Positions 1-6,841 of a stretch of 32,415 bases of DNA are shown here, piece after piece. The translations under genes were made by a program, and so were the position numbers. The stretch is from positions 1 to 32,415 of the forward strand of contig CAIYZJ010000168.1 in NCBI GenBank assembly GCA_903930675.1, read 5' to 3'. The notes beneath the pieces were generated by a model. The model did not search any database, was not told where the DNA came from, and saw only the letters and a program-made list of their open reading frames with translations. Position 1 is the first letter of the stretch. Each line of letters begins with the position of its first letter. Source of the stretch: an uncultured Hyphomicrobiales bacterium (GTDB lineage Bacteria; Pseudomonadota; Alphaproteobacteria; Rhizobiales; Beijerinckiaceae).

Positions 1-67
1 CGCTTAGGAAAGGAACTTTAAATGTTGGATTGTAATTTGAATTGTAAGGTTTTTTGATCCTAGAGGC

Positions 68-98
68 TTGAATTAGTATTCATTTGCATCTATATAAT
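68..98 (+). promoter_or_regulatory. Sigma70-like promoter before the 205-aa gene
   Basis: A -35 box TTGAAT (68-73) is followed after 17 bp by TATATA (91-96), which overlaps TATAAT (93-98). The expected transcription start is about 103-105. This lies on top of the first ATG codons of the downstream gene (97 and 103), so the message would be leaderless or would start translation further in. Confidence 0.55.
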
Positions 99-714
99 GA
101 GTATGAATGATTTAAAACACATATCCAGCCTCTCCCTCACTCACGGCCAAGTGCTGTCAGTCATTGAGAATATGCGCATCGTCGAGTGGCTGGACCGCGC
201 AGCATTGGACTCGGTTTTAAAGAAGTTCAGACGGGAAAAGGTGCCCGATTTTTCAACGTCCGGGCAGCAGGGCCGCCAGGGTGCGGATTTTGCCTATCGA
301 TATGAGCATTTGATAGATTGCGTCGTGGCCATGAAGCTTGTCGCGGATGGGCTGGCCTTCAGGCATGTTGTGGGCCTCATGACCTTCGACCAGCAAAAAC
401 TCTGGCAGCACTATCGGCGGGCCTTTCTTGAAGCGGATGCTGGGCAGGGTAGTGCCGTTGGTATTACAGCTGCTGATGGCCGAAAGACGAGTATCGGGGG
501 TTTGTATCTCGATTTTCATGCGGTCATATCCCAGTCGGGTATTCTATCGACGACGGGCCCTCGCTTGCTTGACCCCTGGGAAGCATTGAACCGGTACATG
601 GGTGTTTATTCAATGCAGCATCCTGCAGGCATGGTGCGGTTGAGCCAATTGGCGACGGAAGCTGTCAGACTGGCCGGTCATGCTCCTGTCATCAAGCGCG
701 GCCGCAAGAGCTGA
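97..714 (+). CDS. Unrecognised protein of the island, possibly DNA-binding
   Basis: I do not recognise a family for this 205-residue protein. It has a basic helix-rich N-terminal third. A segment around residues 66-100 (FAYRYEHLIDCVVAMKL and on) faintly recalls the second half of MerR-type winged helices, where a Tyr/Phe-rich strand precedes a helix. The C-terminus is basic (IKRGRKS), consistent with nucleic-acid binding. It lies upstream of the excisionase-like and recombinase genes on the same strand, so a regulatory role in the element is possible but inferred. The start is uncertain: ATG 97 lies inside or against the -10 box. ATG 103 would be leaderless, and ATG 172 has only a weak GAG upstream. 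Confidence 0.5.
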   Translation: MSMNDLKHISSLSLTHGQVLSVIENMRIVEWLDRAALDSVLKKFRREKVPDFSTSGQQGRQGADFAYRYEHLIDCVVAMKLVADGLAFRHVVGLMTFDQQKLWQHYRRAFLEADAGQGSAVGITAADGRKTSIGGLYLDFHAVISQSGILSTTGPRLLDPWEALNRYMGVYSMQHPAGMVRLSQLATEAVRLAGHAPVIKRGRKS

Positions 715-749
715 GGCCTTGTGCTTCAAGGGATATATTTTTTGTCTTA

Positions 750-778
750 TTGACGGTCCGAATGCAACTTGATATATG
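750..778 (+). promoter_or_regulatory. Sigma70-like promoter before the small HTH gene
   Basis: TTGACG (750-755), a 17-bp spacer and TATATG (773-778). Transcription would start near 785, leaving a leader of about 60 nt to the ATG at 848. The ATG at 776 falls inside the -10 box, which rules it out as the start for transcripts from this promoter. Confidence 0.6.
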
Positions 779-847
779 AAGGTGTATCCGCACCTTGATT
801 CTCCTGTTTGGCCAATCCGGGTGGTTCCTGTCGAAAGTGGGCAATCA

Positions 848-1054
848 ATGTCTGGTCCTTCCAATTCCAAAATCCATGGGGCGCTGTTGTCGGTCGCTGA
901 TGTCGCTGAGGCCTTGGCCGTCAGCGAGCGGACCGTCCGGCGCATGATTGCATCCGGCGAGGTTCCTATCGTCCGTCTGGGGCGTTCTGTGCGGATCCGG
1001 CAGATTGATCTGGATGCTCTGATCGGGCGCCAATTGCATACGGGCGGGAGGTGA
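848..1054 (+). CDS. Small excisionase-family helix-turn-helix protein
   Basis: From ATG 848 this is a 68-residue protein. Its core reads LLSVADVAEALAVSERTVRR, followed by a MIASGEVP turn and a VRLGRSVRIRQIDLDALI wing. This is the pattern of the HTH_17 / excisionase (AlpA, Xis) superfamily: a recognition helix followed by a strand that 'reads' an Arg-rich wing. Such proteins bend DNA at att sites or regulate element genes. It stands about 170 bp before the recombinase run, and its own promoter overlaps the alternative upstream start (776), so 848 is preferred although the ribosome-binding site (AAGTGGG) is only moderate. A role as recombination directionality factor or regulator is inferred. 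Confidence 0.75.
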   Translation: MSGPSNSKIHGALLSVADVAEALAVSERTVRRMIASGEVPIVRLGRSVRIRQIDLDALIGRQLHTGGR

Positions 1055-1114
1055 TCATGAGGCAGATCTTGGGTCATAAACTGTCATTGCAAGTCATTAT
1101 AAATGTTGATTTAT

Positions 1115-1142
1115 TTGAAATATCGGTAATAGAATATACAAT
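1115..1142 (+). promoter_or_regulatory. Promoter of the recombinase run
   Basis: TTGAAA (1115-1120), 16-bp spacer, TACAAT (1137-1142), each one base from consensus. The expected start of transcription is near 1149. An inverted copy of the TTACCGA heptamer (1123-1129) lies in the spacer. Confidence 0.55.
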
Positions 1143-1209
1143 TAACATGGTTAGTTTTTGGTATTGTATTTTACCGAAATTGCACTACAGTCATCACCTG
1201 TCTTACCGA
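1123..1209. repeat. Three copies of heptamer TTACCGA around the recombinase promoter
   Basis: TCGGTAA at 1123-1129 is the inverted form. TTACCGA follows directly at 1171-1177 and 1203-1209, the last two 32 bp apart, close to three helical turns. The first lies between -35 and -10, the others in the leader before the ATG at 1227. The layout fits an operator, or arm-type sites bound by an element-encoded HTH protein or a recombinase. Confidence 0.5.
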
Positions 1210-1226
1210 GGCCATTGGAGGCAAGG

Positions 1227-3005
1227 ATGATCGGCTCACGAGGTTTGATGCTGGCTGATGTATTGGAGGCGATCGCGCGACAGGATCTGTCGCCGACAAT
1301 CAAACGTGACATGGCATCGGCTCTTCGCAAGGTCGGAGCTTTGTTGGGGCGCAGTCTTCAGGAAATCCCTGCCGATCCCGCCCGCTTGAATGCTCGCTTC
1401 CAATCAATAATTCCGTCCGTCCACGGTATCAGCCAGCAACGTTGGGCCAATGTCCGCTCCCTGACATTGAAAGCCATCGGGCTTGTCAGGCCAGTGATGC
1501 CTGGTCGGCGTTTAAATTCTTTGTTGCCAGCTTGGCGGATGGTTCTCGATCGGGTTGAGAGCCAATCAGCCCGTTTTCGTCTGGGTCCTCTGTGCCGCTT
1601 TTTGTCGGAGGAAGGCATCGAGCCGGAGGCTGTTACATCTGCTCATTTGCTTGGCTACCGTGACCGGTTGCTGAATGAAAGCATTCGCAGCAAACCCGAA
1701 CTCACATGGGATTCGTTGCTTTGGCAATGGAACAAGGCTGTGCGCGAAATCGAGGGTTTCCCACAGGTCATCATTGAGCGTGCGCAACGGCGTGAACGCA
1801 AGACGCTGGATGAAGCAGAATTTTTGCCGTCGCTTCTGGCCGACCGTGATGACTGGCTGGATCGTTTGCAGGGCGAAAGCTTGCTGGATGAAGGCCCGAT
1901 CCATGCTGTCTCCTCCTCCACCCGTAAGACACGGGCCTACCAGGTCCACTATTTTGCAAGTGCGTCTGTTCGGGCAGGAATTGATGTCGGGTCTTTGAAG
2001 TCCCTGGCCGATCTTGTCTCGGACGACAATTTTGAAAAGGTGATGCGGTACATCTTTGACGACCAGTCCCGCAAAAAATCATCACATCTTGCAGGGATCG
2101 GTGGAGCCATGATTGCGATCGCCCGCCATTGGGTTCTCCCCAAAAGCGGATTGTCTGATATCGAATGCCAGACAATTCTGAGCCGGATGCGGTTTATCGT
2201 GAGCCGTGTGAGCCCTGAGCAGGATGGGCTGACAGAGAAAAATCACGAGCGGCTGATGCAATTTGAATCGAATGAAGCAATCGGAAGGTTCTTGAACCTG
2301 CCGGATACATTGCGCGCCGAAATCGACAAAAACAAACTGCCGATTTCGCAAAAGCACGCCGTGGCCGATGTTGTGCTGGCGCTGGAAATTATGCTCGTTG
2401 CACCGGTCAGGATGAAAAATCTGATCGGTATCCGGATCGATAAACATCTGATGCGGTATCGTGACGGTTATATGCTGGTGTTTGAAAAGGCCGAGGTCAA
2501 GAACATGACGCGGCTTCAGTTCAAACTGTCACAGCCAACCTGTGAAGTGATCGACTGGTATCTCAAATCCATCCGGTCTGAACGGGTCAAGGGCGATACC
2601 GATGCTCTTTTTCTCGGCGAAGACGGCATACAGCCCAAGGCCCAAAGTTCTCTCACCAACCAGCTTTCCAAAAAGGTCTATGAGAAGACGGGGCTCAAAT
2701 TCAATGCGCATCTGATCCGCCATGTGACATCATTCTTGTACCTCAAAGAGGTTCCGGGCGGGCATCATGTTTTGCGTCTCGTGCTGGGCTACAAAAGTGT
2801 TGATATGCTTCAACGCGCTTATACCGGTGCAGAAACCAAATCAGCTCACAGCCATTTTGACGGTGTCATCCGCGGATTGCGTGATCGTCATGTGCAACCC
2901 GTCAAACGCGGTCGTTCTCCCAAATCAGAATCCCTGGGTCAAGTTCGGATGCGACAGACTGGTTTTCTTCCGGATCATGGACGTTTGAAAAAGAGGGGGG
3001 ATTGA
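1227..3005 (+). CDS. Large tyrosine recombinase (592 aa)
   Basis: This is a site-specific DNA recombinase of the tyrosine (phage integrase) family. The C-terminal catalytic half carries Arg395 (APVRMKNL), a Lys-containing strand (FEKAEVKN), the HLIRH box (His495, Arg498, His499) and the nucleophile Tyr532 (QRAYTG). The second His/Trp of the LGH box is Tyr522 (LGYKS), an unusual replacement. The N-terminal part (about 1-350) is longer than in common integrases and has a helical SAM-like start. ATG 1227 is chosen because GGAGG lies 5 bases upstream; an in-frame TTG at 1158 has none and lies in the operator region. The stop overlaps the start of the next recombinase (TGATG), so the two are probably co-translated. 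Known similar pairs include TnpA/TnpB of Tn554-type elements, but identity with that family is not established. Confidence 0.85.
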   Translation: MIGSRGLMLADVLEAIARQDLSPTIKRDMASALRKVGALLGRSLQEIPADPARLNARFQSIIPSVHGISQQRWANVRSLTLKAIGLVRPVMPGRRLNSLLPAWRMVLDRVESQSARFRLGPLCRFLSEEGIEPEAVTSAHLLGYRDRLLNESIRSKPELTWDSLLWQWNKAVREIEGFPQVIIERAQRRERKTLDEAEFLPSLLADRDDWLDRLQGESLLDEGPIHAVSSSTRKTRAYQVHYFASASVRAGIDVGSLKSLADLVSDDNFEKVMRYIFDDQSRKKSSHLAGIGGAMIAIARHWVLPKSGLSDIECQTILSRMRFIVSRVSPEQDGLTEKNHERLMQFESNEAIGRFLNLPDTLRAEIDKNKLPISQKHAVADVVLALEIMLVAPVRMKNLIGIRIDKHLMRYRDGYMLVFEKAEVKNMTRLQFKLSQPTCEVIDWYLKSIRSERVKGDTDALFLGEDGIQPKAQSSLTNQLSKKVYEKTGLKFNAHLIRHVTSFLYLKEVPGGHHVLRLVLGYKSVDMLQRAYTGAETKSAHSHFDGVIRGLRDRHVQPVKRGRSPKSESLGQVRMRQTGFLPDHGRLKKRGD

Positions 3006-4135
3006 TGGTTGGTCGTTATCATATCAATCCGAATTCGGCGGTAATGCCGATCGCCTTATGGCCGGAAGAAGACCGTGCTTTGTGGCTGCGGGCTTTGGAA
3101 CACGATGATCCCTTCTCGGAAGTTGGCAAACGTGCACATCTGCGCAGCATTTCAAATCACAAAGTCGAAAAGGGATATGGCCGATATCTGACCTGTCTGA
3201 CGCGCCACGAACCGGAGGCATTGAAAGGTCGCGCCTGTGGCCGGATCAACCGCGATCGTGTCAAACGGTTCATTGCGGATATGGAGGCAGAGGGAAATCG
3301 CAAGATGACACTTCTTGCGCGTCTGCAGGAACTCCATTCCATCGCCGTCATTCTTGACCCAGGAAACTCCTTCCAATTCATCAAGGATTTCGAGGCTCGC
3401 ATCCGGCAACGGTCTGAAACAAGCCGACATGCCGTGCGCCCCTTCACGGCAACAGACGAATTGCTCTCGCTCGGGTTGAAGCTCATGCAGAATGCGGGGC
3501 AACAGACAACCGACAGGTTGAAGGCGATTGATTACCGTGACGGTTTGCTGATTGCGCTTCTGGCCATGCGGCCCATGCGGCGCAAAAACTTTGCGGCATT
3601 GAAACGCGATCAAAATGTTGTCCAGTTGGATGGTGTCTGGCGCATAAGGCTCGGTCCTGAAGAGACCAAGACGCATCACAGGATTGATGTGGAGTGGCCT
3701 TCAGAATTGGTCGGGCCGCTGGAAACCTATCTGGAAGTCCACCGCCCGATATTGATGGCCAAAGTTGGGCGTTGGCATAAGCCGATCGATGATGCGCTTT
3801 GGGTCTCGGGGCATGGCTCGCCGCTCACTGAAATGGCATTCTATCAGCAGGTGACAAAGCGGACGGCCGAGGCTTTCGGCAAGCCGTTCAATCCTCACGC
3901 ATTCCGCCACAGTGCGGCATCCACTTTGGCGTGTGAAGATCCGGCGCATGTGCGGATCAGCGCAACGATTTTGGGGCATTCGAGTTTTCAAACCACCGAG
4001 CAATATTACATCATGGCGCAACAGGCGCAGGCACATGAGGCCTTTGTCGAATTGATGCTCGCTGTCCGCAAACAGGCAAGAGATCAAAAGGGATCAGACA
4101 AGACGTACAAAGCCCAGGATCGCAAACGGTCATGA
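3005..4135 (+). CDS. Tyrosine recombinase (376 aa)
   Basis: This is the second tyrosine-family recombinase of the run. Visible active-site residues are Arg192 (RPMRRKNF), the HAFRH box with His298, Arg301 and His302, His325 in LGHSS, and Tyr334 in QYY as the likely nucleophile (Tyr335 is adjacent). Residues 1-150 form the helical DNA-binding arm. ATG 3005 overlaps the TGA of the previous gene by one base and is preceded by a strong GAGGGGGGA stretch; the TTG at 3002 is less likely. The end overlaps the next small gene (ATGA at 4132). The tight coupling suggests that it works together with the 592-aa recombinase, perhaps as a hetero-multimer, which is an inference. Confidence 0.85.
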   Translation: MVGRYHINPNSAVMPIALWPEEDRALWLRALEHDDPFSEVGKRAHLRSISNHKVEKGYGRYLTCLTRHEPEALKGRACGRINRDRVKRFIADMEAEGNRKMTLLARLQELHSIAVILDPGNSFQFIKDFEARIRQRSETSRHAVRPFTATDELLSLGLKLMQNAGQQTTDRLKAIDYRDGLLIALLAMRPMRRKNFAALKRDQNVVQLDGVWRIRLGPEETKTHHRIDVEWPSELVGPLETYLEVHRPILMAKVGRWHKPIDDALWVSGHGSPLTEMAFYQQVTKRTAEAFGKPFNPHAFRHSAASTLACEDPAHVRISATILGHSSFQTTEQYYIMAQQAQAHEAFVELMLAVRKQARDQKGSDKTYKAQDRKRS

Positions 4136-4380
4136 CAATGCTGCGTGCTCCCAAACATTATCGGATTCAGCCACGCGGCCTCTCTCGCGTCGAGGCAGCC
4201 GATTATATCGGGGTGTCACCCACGACCTTTGACAAGCTGGTGGCTGACGGCCGGATGCCTGCGCCAAAACACATCAATTCGCGCAATGTCTGGGATGTGC
4301 GTCAACTGGACCTTGCCTTCGAGGGACTTCCGTCCGACGATCCGGATCTTGAGGATCCTTTCAGTGCTGTCAGGCTTTAG
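4132..4380 (+). CDS. AlpA/excisionase-like HTH protein before the integrase
   Basis: An 82-residue protein with a helix-turn-helix (LSRVEAADYIGVSPTTFDKL), a VADGRMPAPK turn and an INSRNVWDVRQLDLAF wing ending in an acidic tail. Small proteins of this pattern commonly precede tRNA-targeted integrase genes in alphaproteobacteria and are presumed excisionases or regulators. It overlaps the previous recombinase by four bases and ends 11 bp before the integrase start, so it sits in one operon with both. There is also an ATG three codons in (4138); either start gives the same domain. Confidence 0.8.
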   Translation: MTMLRAPKHYRIQPRGLSRVEAADYIGVSPTTFDKLVADGRMPAPKHINSRNVWDVRQLDLAFEGLPSDDPDLEDPFSAVRL

Positions 4381-4391
4381 GGATAAGAGCC

Positions 4392-5600
4392 ATGGTTGAT
4401 ATCCGGCTGAAATACCTTGTGGAAGATGTGGACCGGCATGGCAATGTCCGGATCTATTTCCGGCGTCCGGGCCATCCCAAGGTTCGTCTTTACGGATTGC
4501 CGGGTTCTGCCGAATTCCAGAAAGCCTATGCCGATGCGATTGCGCGGACAAAGCCCGGTCTGGCTCCGGTTGCCGGGGAGAAAAAGGCGCAAGGGTCACT
4601 CGCCTGGCTGTGCATGAAATATTATGCGTCTGCGGAGTTCAACCAGCTTGATCAACGGACCCAATATGTCCGCCGCCTCATTCTTGAAGGCTTGTGCAAC
4701 AAAGGGGCAGAGCCTTTGCCTTATGCCCGCCTGACCTCCTTGAGCATATTGCAATGGCGTGATTCCAAAGTCGACAAGCCCGAGGCCGCCAATGGGCTGA
4801 TCAAGGCCTTGCGGCAGCTATTCGCGTTCGCGGTTGAATATCGCTATGTGGCCCGCAATCCGGCCAAGGATGTCAAATACCTCAAAAATTTTTCCGAGGG
4901 ACATCATTCCTGGTCGGAGGAGGAGATCGAGCAGTTCAGGGCTTATCACCCTGTCGGTTCGCGTGCGCTGCTTGCCCTATCCCTGCTGCTCTACACCGGC
5001 CAGCGCCGCTCGGACATTGTGATGCTCGGCGAGAAAAACCGAATGGGGAAGTTCTTGAAATTCACCCAACAAAAGAACAACCGTCGCAAACCTGTCCATC
5101 TCGTGCTTCCCTTGCATCCAGAGCTCGAACGGATTCTCGAGGCAACCCCATCGACTGGGGAGACTTATCTTCTGACCGAATTCGGAAAGCCCTTCACATC
5201 AAACGGGTTCGGGAACCGCTTCCGCAAATGGTGTGACGAAGCAGGTTTGCCCGATCATTGTTCGGCCCATGGCTTGCGGAAAGCCGCTGCCGCGCGCCTC
5301 GCCGAGGCCGGTGCAACCGAGCTCGAAATCCGTGCGGTAACAGGTCACCAGACCTCGCATGAGGTCAATCGCTACACCAAAGCGGCCAATCAAAAGCGGA
5401 TGGCAGAGGCTGGAATGTCGAAACTAATCGGGAACAAAAATGTCCCACTTTTTCCTGATAGAACTGTCCCACCGAAAAATAATGATGTAAAATCAATGAT
5501 TTATGAAGAGAGTGGTGCCCAGGGACGGGATCGAACCGCCGACACTGCGATTTTCAGTCGCATGCTCTACCAACTGAGCTACCTGGGCATTCCGGCTTGA
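4392..5600 (+). CDS. tRNA-Phe-site integrase (tyrosine recombinase)
   Basis: This 402-residue tyrosine integrase has an N-terminal DNA-binding arm (about 1-60), a core-binding helical domain (about 70-165) and a catalytic domain. Arg205 (TGQRRSD), Lys228 (QQKNN), the HGLRK box (His293, Arg296), His319 (VTGHQ) and Tyr328 (NRYTK) are present. It is probably the enzyme that inserts the element. The frame runs across the tRNA-Phe gene on the opposite strand: residues from about 374 on are antisense tRNA sequence and flank, so the true C-terminus in the free element would differ. Functional sequence probably ends near residue 370. The ATG at 4392 is 11 bp after the HTH gene. Confidence 0.9.
   Translation: MVDIRLKYLVEDVDRHGNVRIYFRRPGHPKVRLYGLPGSAEFQKAYADAIARTKPGLAPVAGEKKAQGSLAWLCMKYYASAEFNQLDQRTQYVRRLILEGLCNKGAEPLPYARLTSLSILQWRDSKVDKPEAANGLIKALRQLFAFAVEYRYVARNPAKDVKYLKNFSEGHHSWSEEEIEQFRAYHPVGSRALLALSLLLYTGQRRSDIVMLGEKNRMGKFLKFTQQKNNRRKPVHLVLPLHPELERILEATPSTGETYLLTEFGKPFTSNGFGNRFRKWCDEAGLPDHCSAHGLRKAAAARLAEAGATELEIRAVTGHQTSHEVNRYTKAANQKRMAEAGMSKLIGNKNVPLFPDRTVPPKNNDVKSMIYEESGAQGRDRTADTAIFSRMLYQLSYLGIPA
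5513..5560. other. Probable attachment site (tRNA 3' half)
   Basis: The 3' half of tRNA-Phe is the usual crossover zone for integrases of this kind, and the integrase frame enters it directly. The exact core cannot be fixed because the other copy is not in the window. Confidence 0.45.
5513..5588 (-). tRNA. tRNA-Phe (anticodon GAA)
   Basis: Read on the minus strand it folds as a standard cloverleaf: acceptor GCCCAGG/CCTGGGC, T8 A9, D-stem GCTC/GAGC, anticodon stem TGCGA/TCGCA with loop CTGAAAA (anticodon GAA), T-arm GGCGG-TTCGATC-CCGTC with one G-U pair, discriminator A, and an encoded CCA. Length with CCA is 76 nt. The island integrase reads into its 3' half from the opposite strand, marking it as the insertion target. 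The gene is intact after insertion, as expected when the element carries a copy of the tRNA 3' end. Confidence 0.97.
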
Positions 5601-5672
5601 CCAGCGGGCTGGTGCAGGCGGGTGACGGGTGTGATCCCAAAAAAGCGTTGCGTCACATCGTCATTACGGGTG

Positions 5673-5701
5673 CTTATAGTGTCATGTTTTATGACTGTCT
5701 A
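5673..5701 (-). promoter_or_regulatory. Promoter of tRNA-Phe
   Basis: On the minus strand TAGACA (5696-5701) is followed after 17 bp by TATAAG (5673-5678), about 85 bp before the mature tRNA 5' end. The rest of 5589-5854 holds no gene that I can support; it also contains the 3' flank of the hydrolase gene. Confidence 0.6.
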
Positions 5702-5854
5702 GGGTGTTCGGACAGGAATAATGCTAATTGGTGGATTGTTGGCATGCTCGCGCGGGTTTTTATGGCGTGAGCCCCTGTGCGGGGTGACCGTCATGCTTTT
5801 GTTTGGACCAGTCCAAGGCTTTAACGGCCCTGTCCGGGTCTTTGATTGCCCCCT

Positions 5855-6748
5855 TTATTGCGCGGGGGCAGCAAACCCGTTTTGCTTCAGAAATTGCGCA
5901 ACGGGGACGGTCCAGGCCTCGATATTGCCGGTAAAGCTGCGGTGTCCGTCATCGCCGAACGGGGGCAGGGATACGAATTGACCGTTGCCGCCATTGGCTT
6001 TGAAACGGGCAAACCATTGTTTCGGCAGGTCCGGCCCCCAATAGCGGTCATTCGGGCTGTAGAGCCACAGCGTGGGGATTTTGCTGGTGCGGCCATAATT
6101 GGCAAATGTATCGGCCAGCAGATCGGCGCGGCAGGGGTTTTCCGGTGTGCGGACGGGATCGCCTCCGTCACCACCCGAAAAATTGATTGCCGCCCGCGCT
6201 CCGGGCACAGCTTGGGCCGAAGCGGCAATGGTGGAAATGCCACCCACGGATTGACCGGCAATCACCCCGCGATTGGGAATGATATAGGGGGCCGTCTGGG
6301 CATAGCGTGCCACGGCTTTGATTTGCTCGACAGCCACACGCTCGCCGGCGGGATAGTTTTTTGCGGTGCAACTGCCGGTGTGTTCGGCATCCTCGCCACC
6401 TGTTGCGCCATAGCCGATCCGCGTCGGCACAAACACCGCAAATCCCTGTGCGACAAACCATTCCGATTGCTTGCGATACACCATGCGTCCGATGCCGCGC
6501 CGCTCGGAATCCTTGCCGGCACGGCCATGATTGAGAATCAGGTAGGGGCTCTTGGCGCGGCTCTCATCTCTGAAAACCGTCACAACAACATCCCGGGTAA
6601 CTGATTGGCCTGACGAGGCGGTGACCGTCACAGGCAGTTTGACCACCTCCTCGACTATTGCAGCTCTTGCATGAGAAATATGAGACAACCAAAAGAGTGC
6701 GAGGGCGAAGGGATAGATGCAACAGGATTGCGCGGTCTTTTGACGCAT
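5855..6748 (-). CDS. Exported alpha/beta hydrolase, copy 2
   Basis: This alpha/beta-hydrolase-fold protein of the dienelactone-hydrolase-like type has a signal peptide ending in HARA^AIV. After a beta-sandwich-like start come LILNHGR (oxyanion region), the nucleophile elbow GQSVGG, the probable acid Asp in SPNDRYWGP and the His in DDGHRSF, so the triad looks complete. The natural substrate cannot be read from the sequence; ester or amide cleavage in the periplasm is a family-level inference. ATG 6748 is chosen because AAAGGA precedes it; the ATG at 6766 has no ribosome site. It lies 93 bp after a close paralogue on the same strand and could be co-transcribed with it. Confidence 0.8.
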   Translation of the reverse strand: MRQKTAQSCCIYPFALALFWLSHISHARAAIVEEVVKLPVTVTASSGQSVTRDVVVTVFRDESRAKSPYLILNHGRAGKDSERRGIGRMVYRKQSEWFVAQGFAVFVPTRIGYGATGGEDAEHTGSCTAKNYPAGERVAVEQIKAVARYAQTAPYIIPNRGVIAGQSVGGISTIAASAQAVPGARAAINFSGGDGGDPVRTPENPCRADLLADTFANYGRTSKIPTLWLYSPNDRYWGPDLPKQWFARFKANGGNGQFVSLPPFGDDGHRSFTGNIEAWTVPVAQFLKQNGFAAPAQ

Positions 6749-6841
6749 GGATTTTCCTTTGGACATTTTTAGAAAATTGAGAAGTTTGAAATAGCGGGTG
6801 GTTCTGTTGTTGTGCGCTGGTTTTTCCTTTGGTTTGCAACG

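Larger units (their letters stand above)
1..5513. mobile_element. Right end of an integrated genomic island at tRNA-Phe
   Basis: This stretch has two small excisionase-like HTH genes and three tyrosine recombinase genes, and ends exactly at the 3' end of tRNA-Phe. Intergenic parts (1-100, 1070-1200) are much richer in A+T than the backbone to the right. Tyrosine recombinases commonly insert elements at tRNA 3' ends with the integrase gene next to the tRNA, which is the arrangement here. The element should therefore extend leftwards past position 1. I saw no second copy of the tRNA 3' end within positions 1-5500, so the other boundary lies outside the window or has been lost. Confidence 0.75.

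Noticed and set aside
1158-1226. Upstream TTG start of the 592-aa recombinase
   Set aside because: No ribosome site, and the region holds the TTACCGA repeats. ATG 1227 has GGAGG at good spacing.
1-5512. Second copy of the tRNA-Phe 3' end (other att site)
   Set aside because: I found no matching segment left of the tRNA in this window, so the far boundary cannot be placed.
1227-5600. Classical RIT element
   Set aside because: RIT trios have three directly overlapping recombinases of roughly equal size and flanking inverted repeats. Here the sizes differ, an HTH gene is inserted and no flanking repeats were seen.
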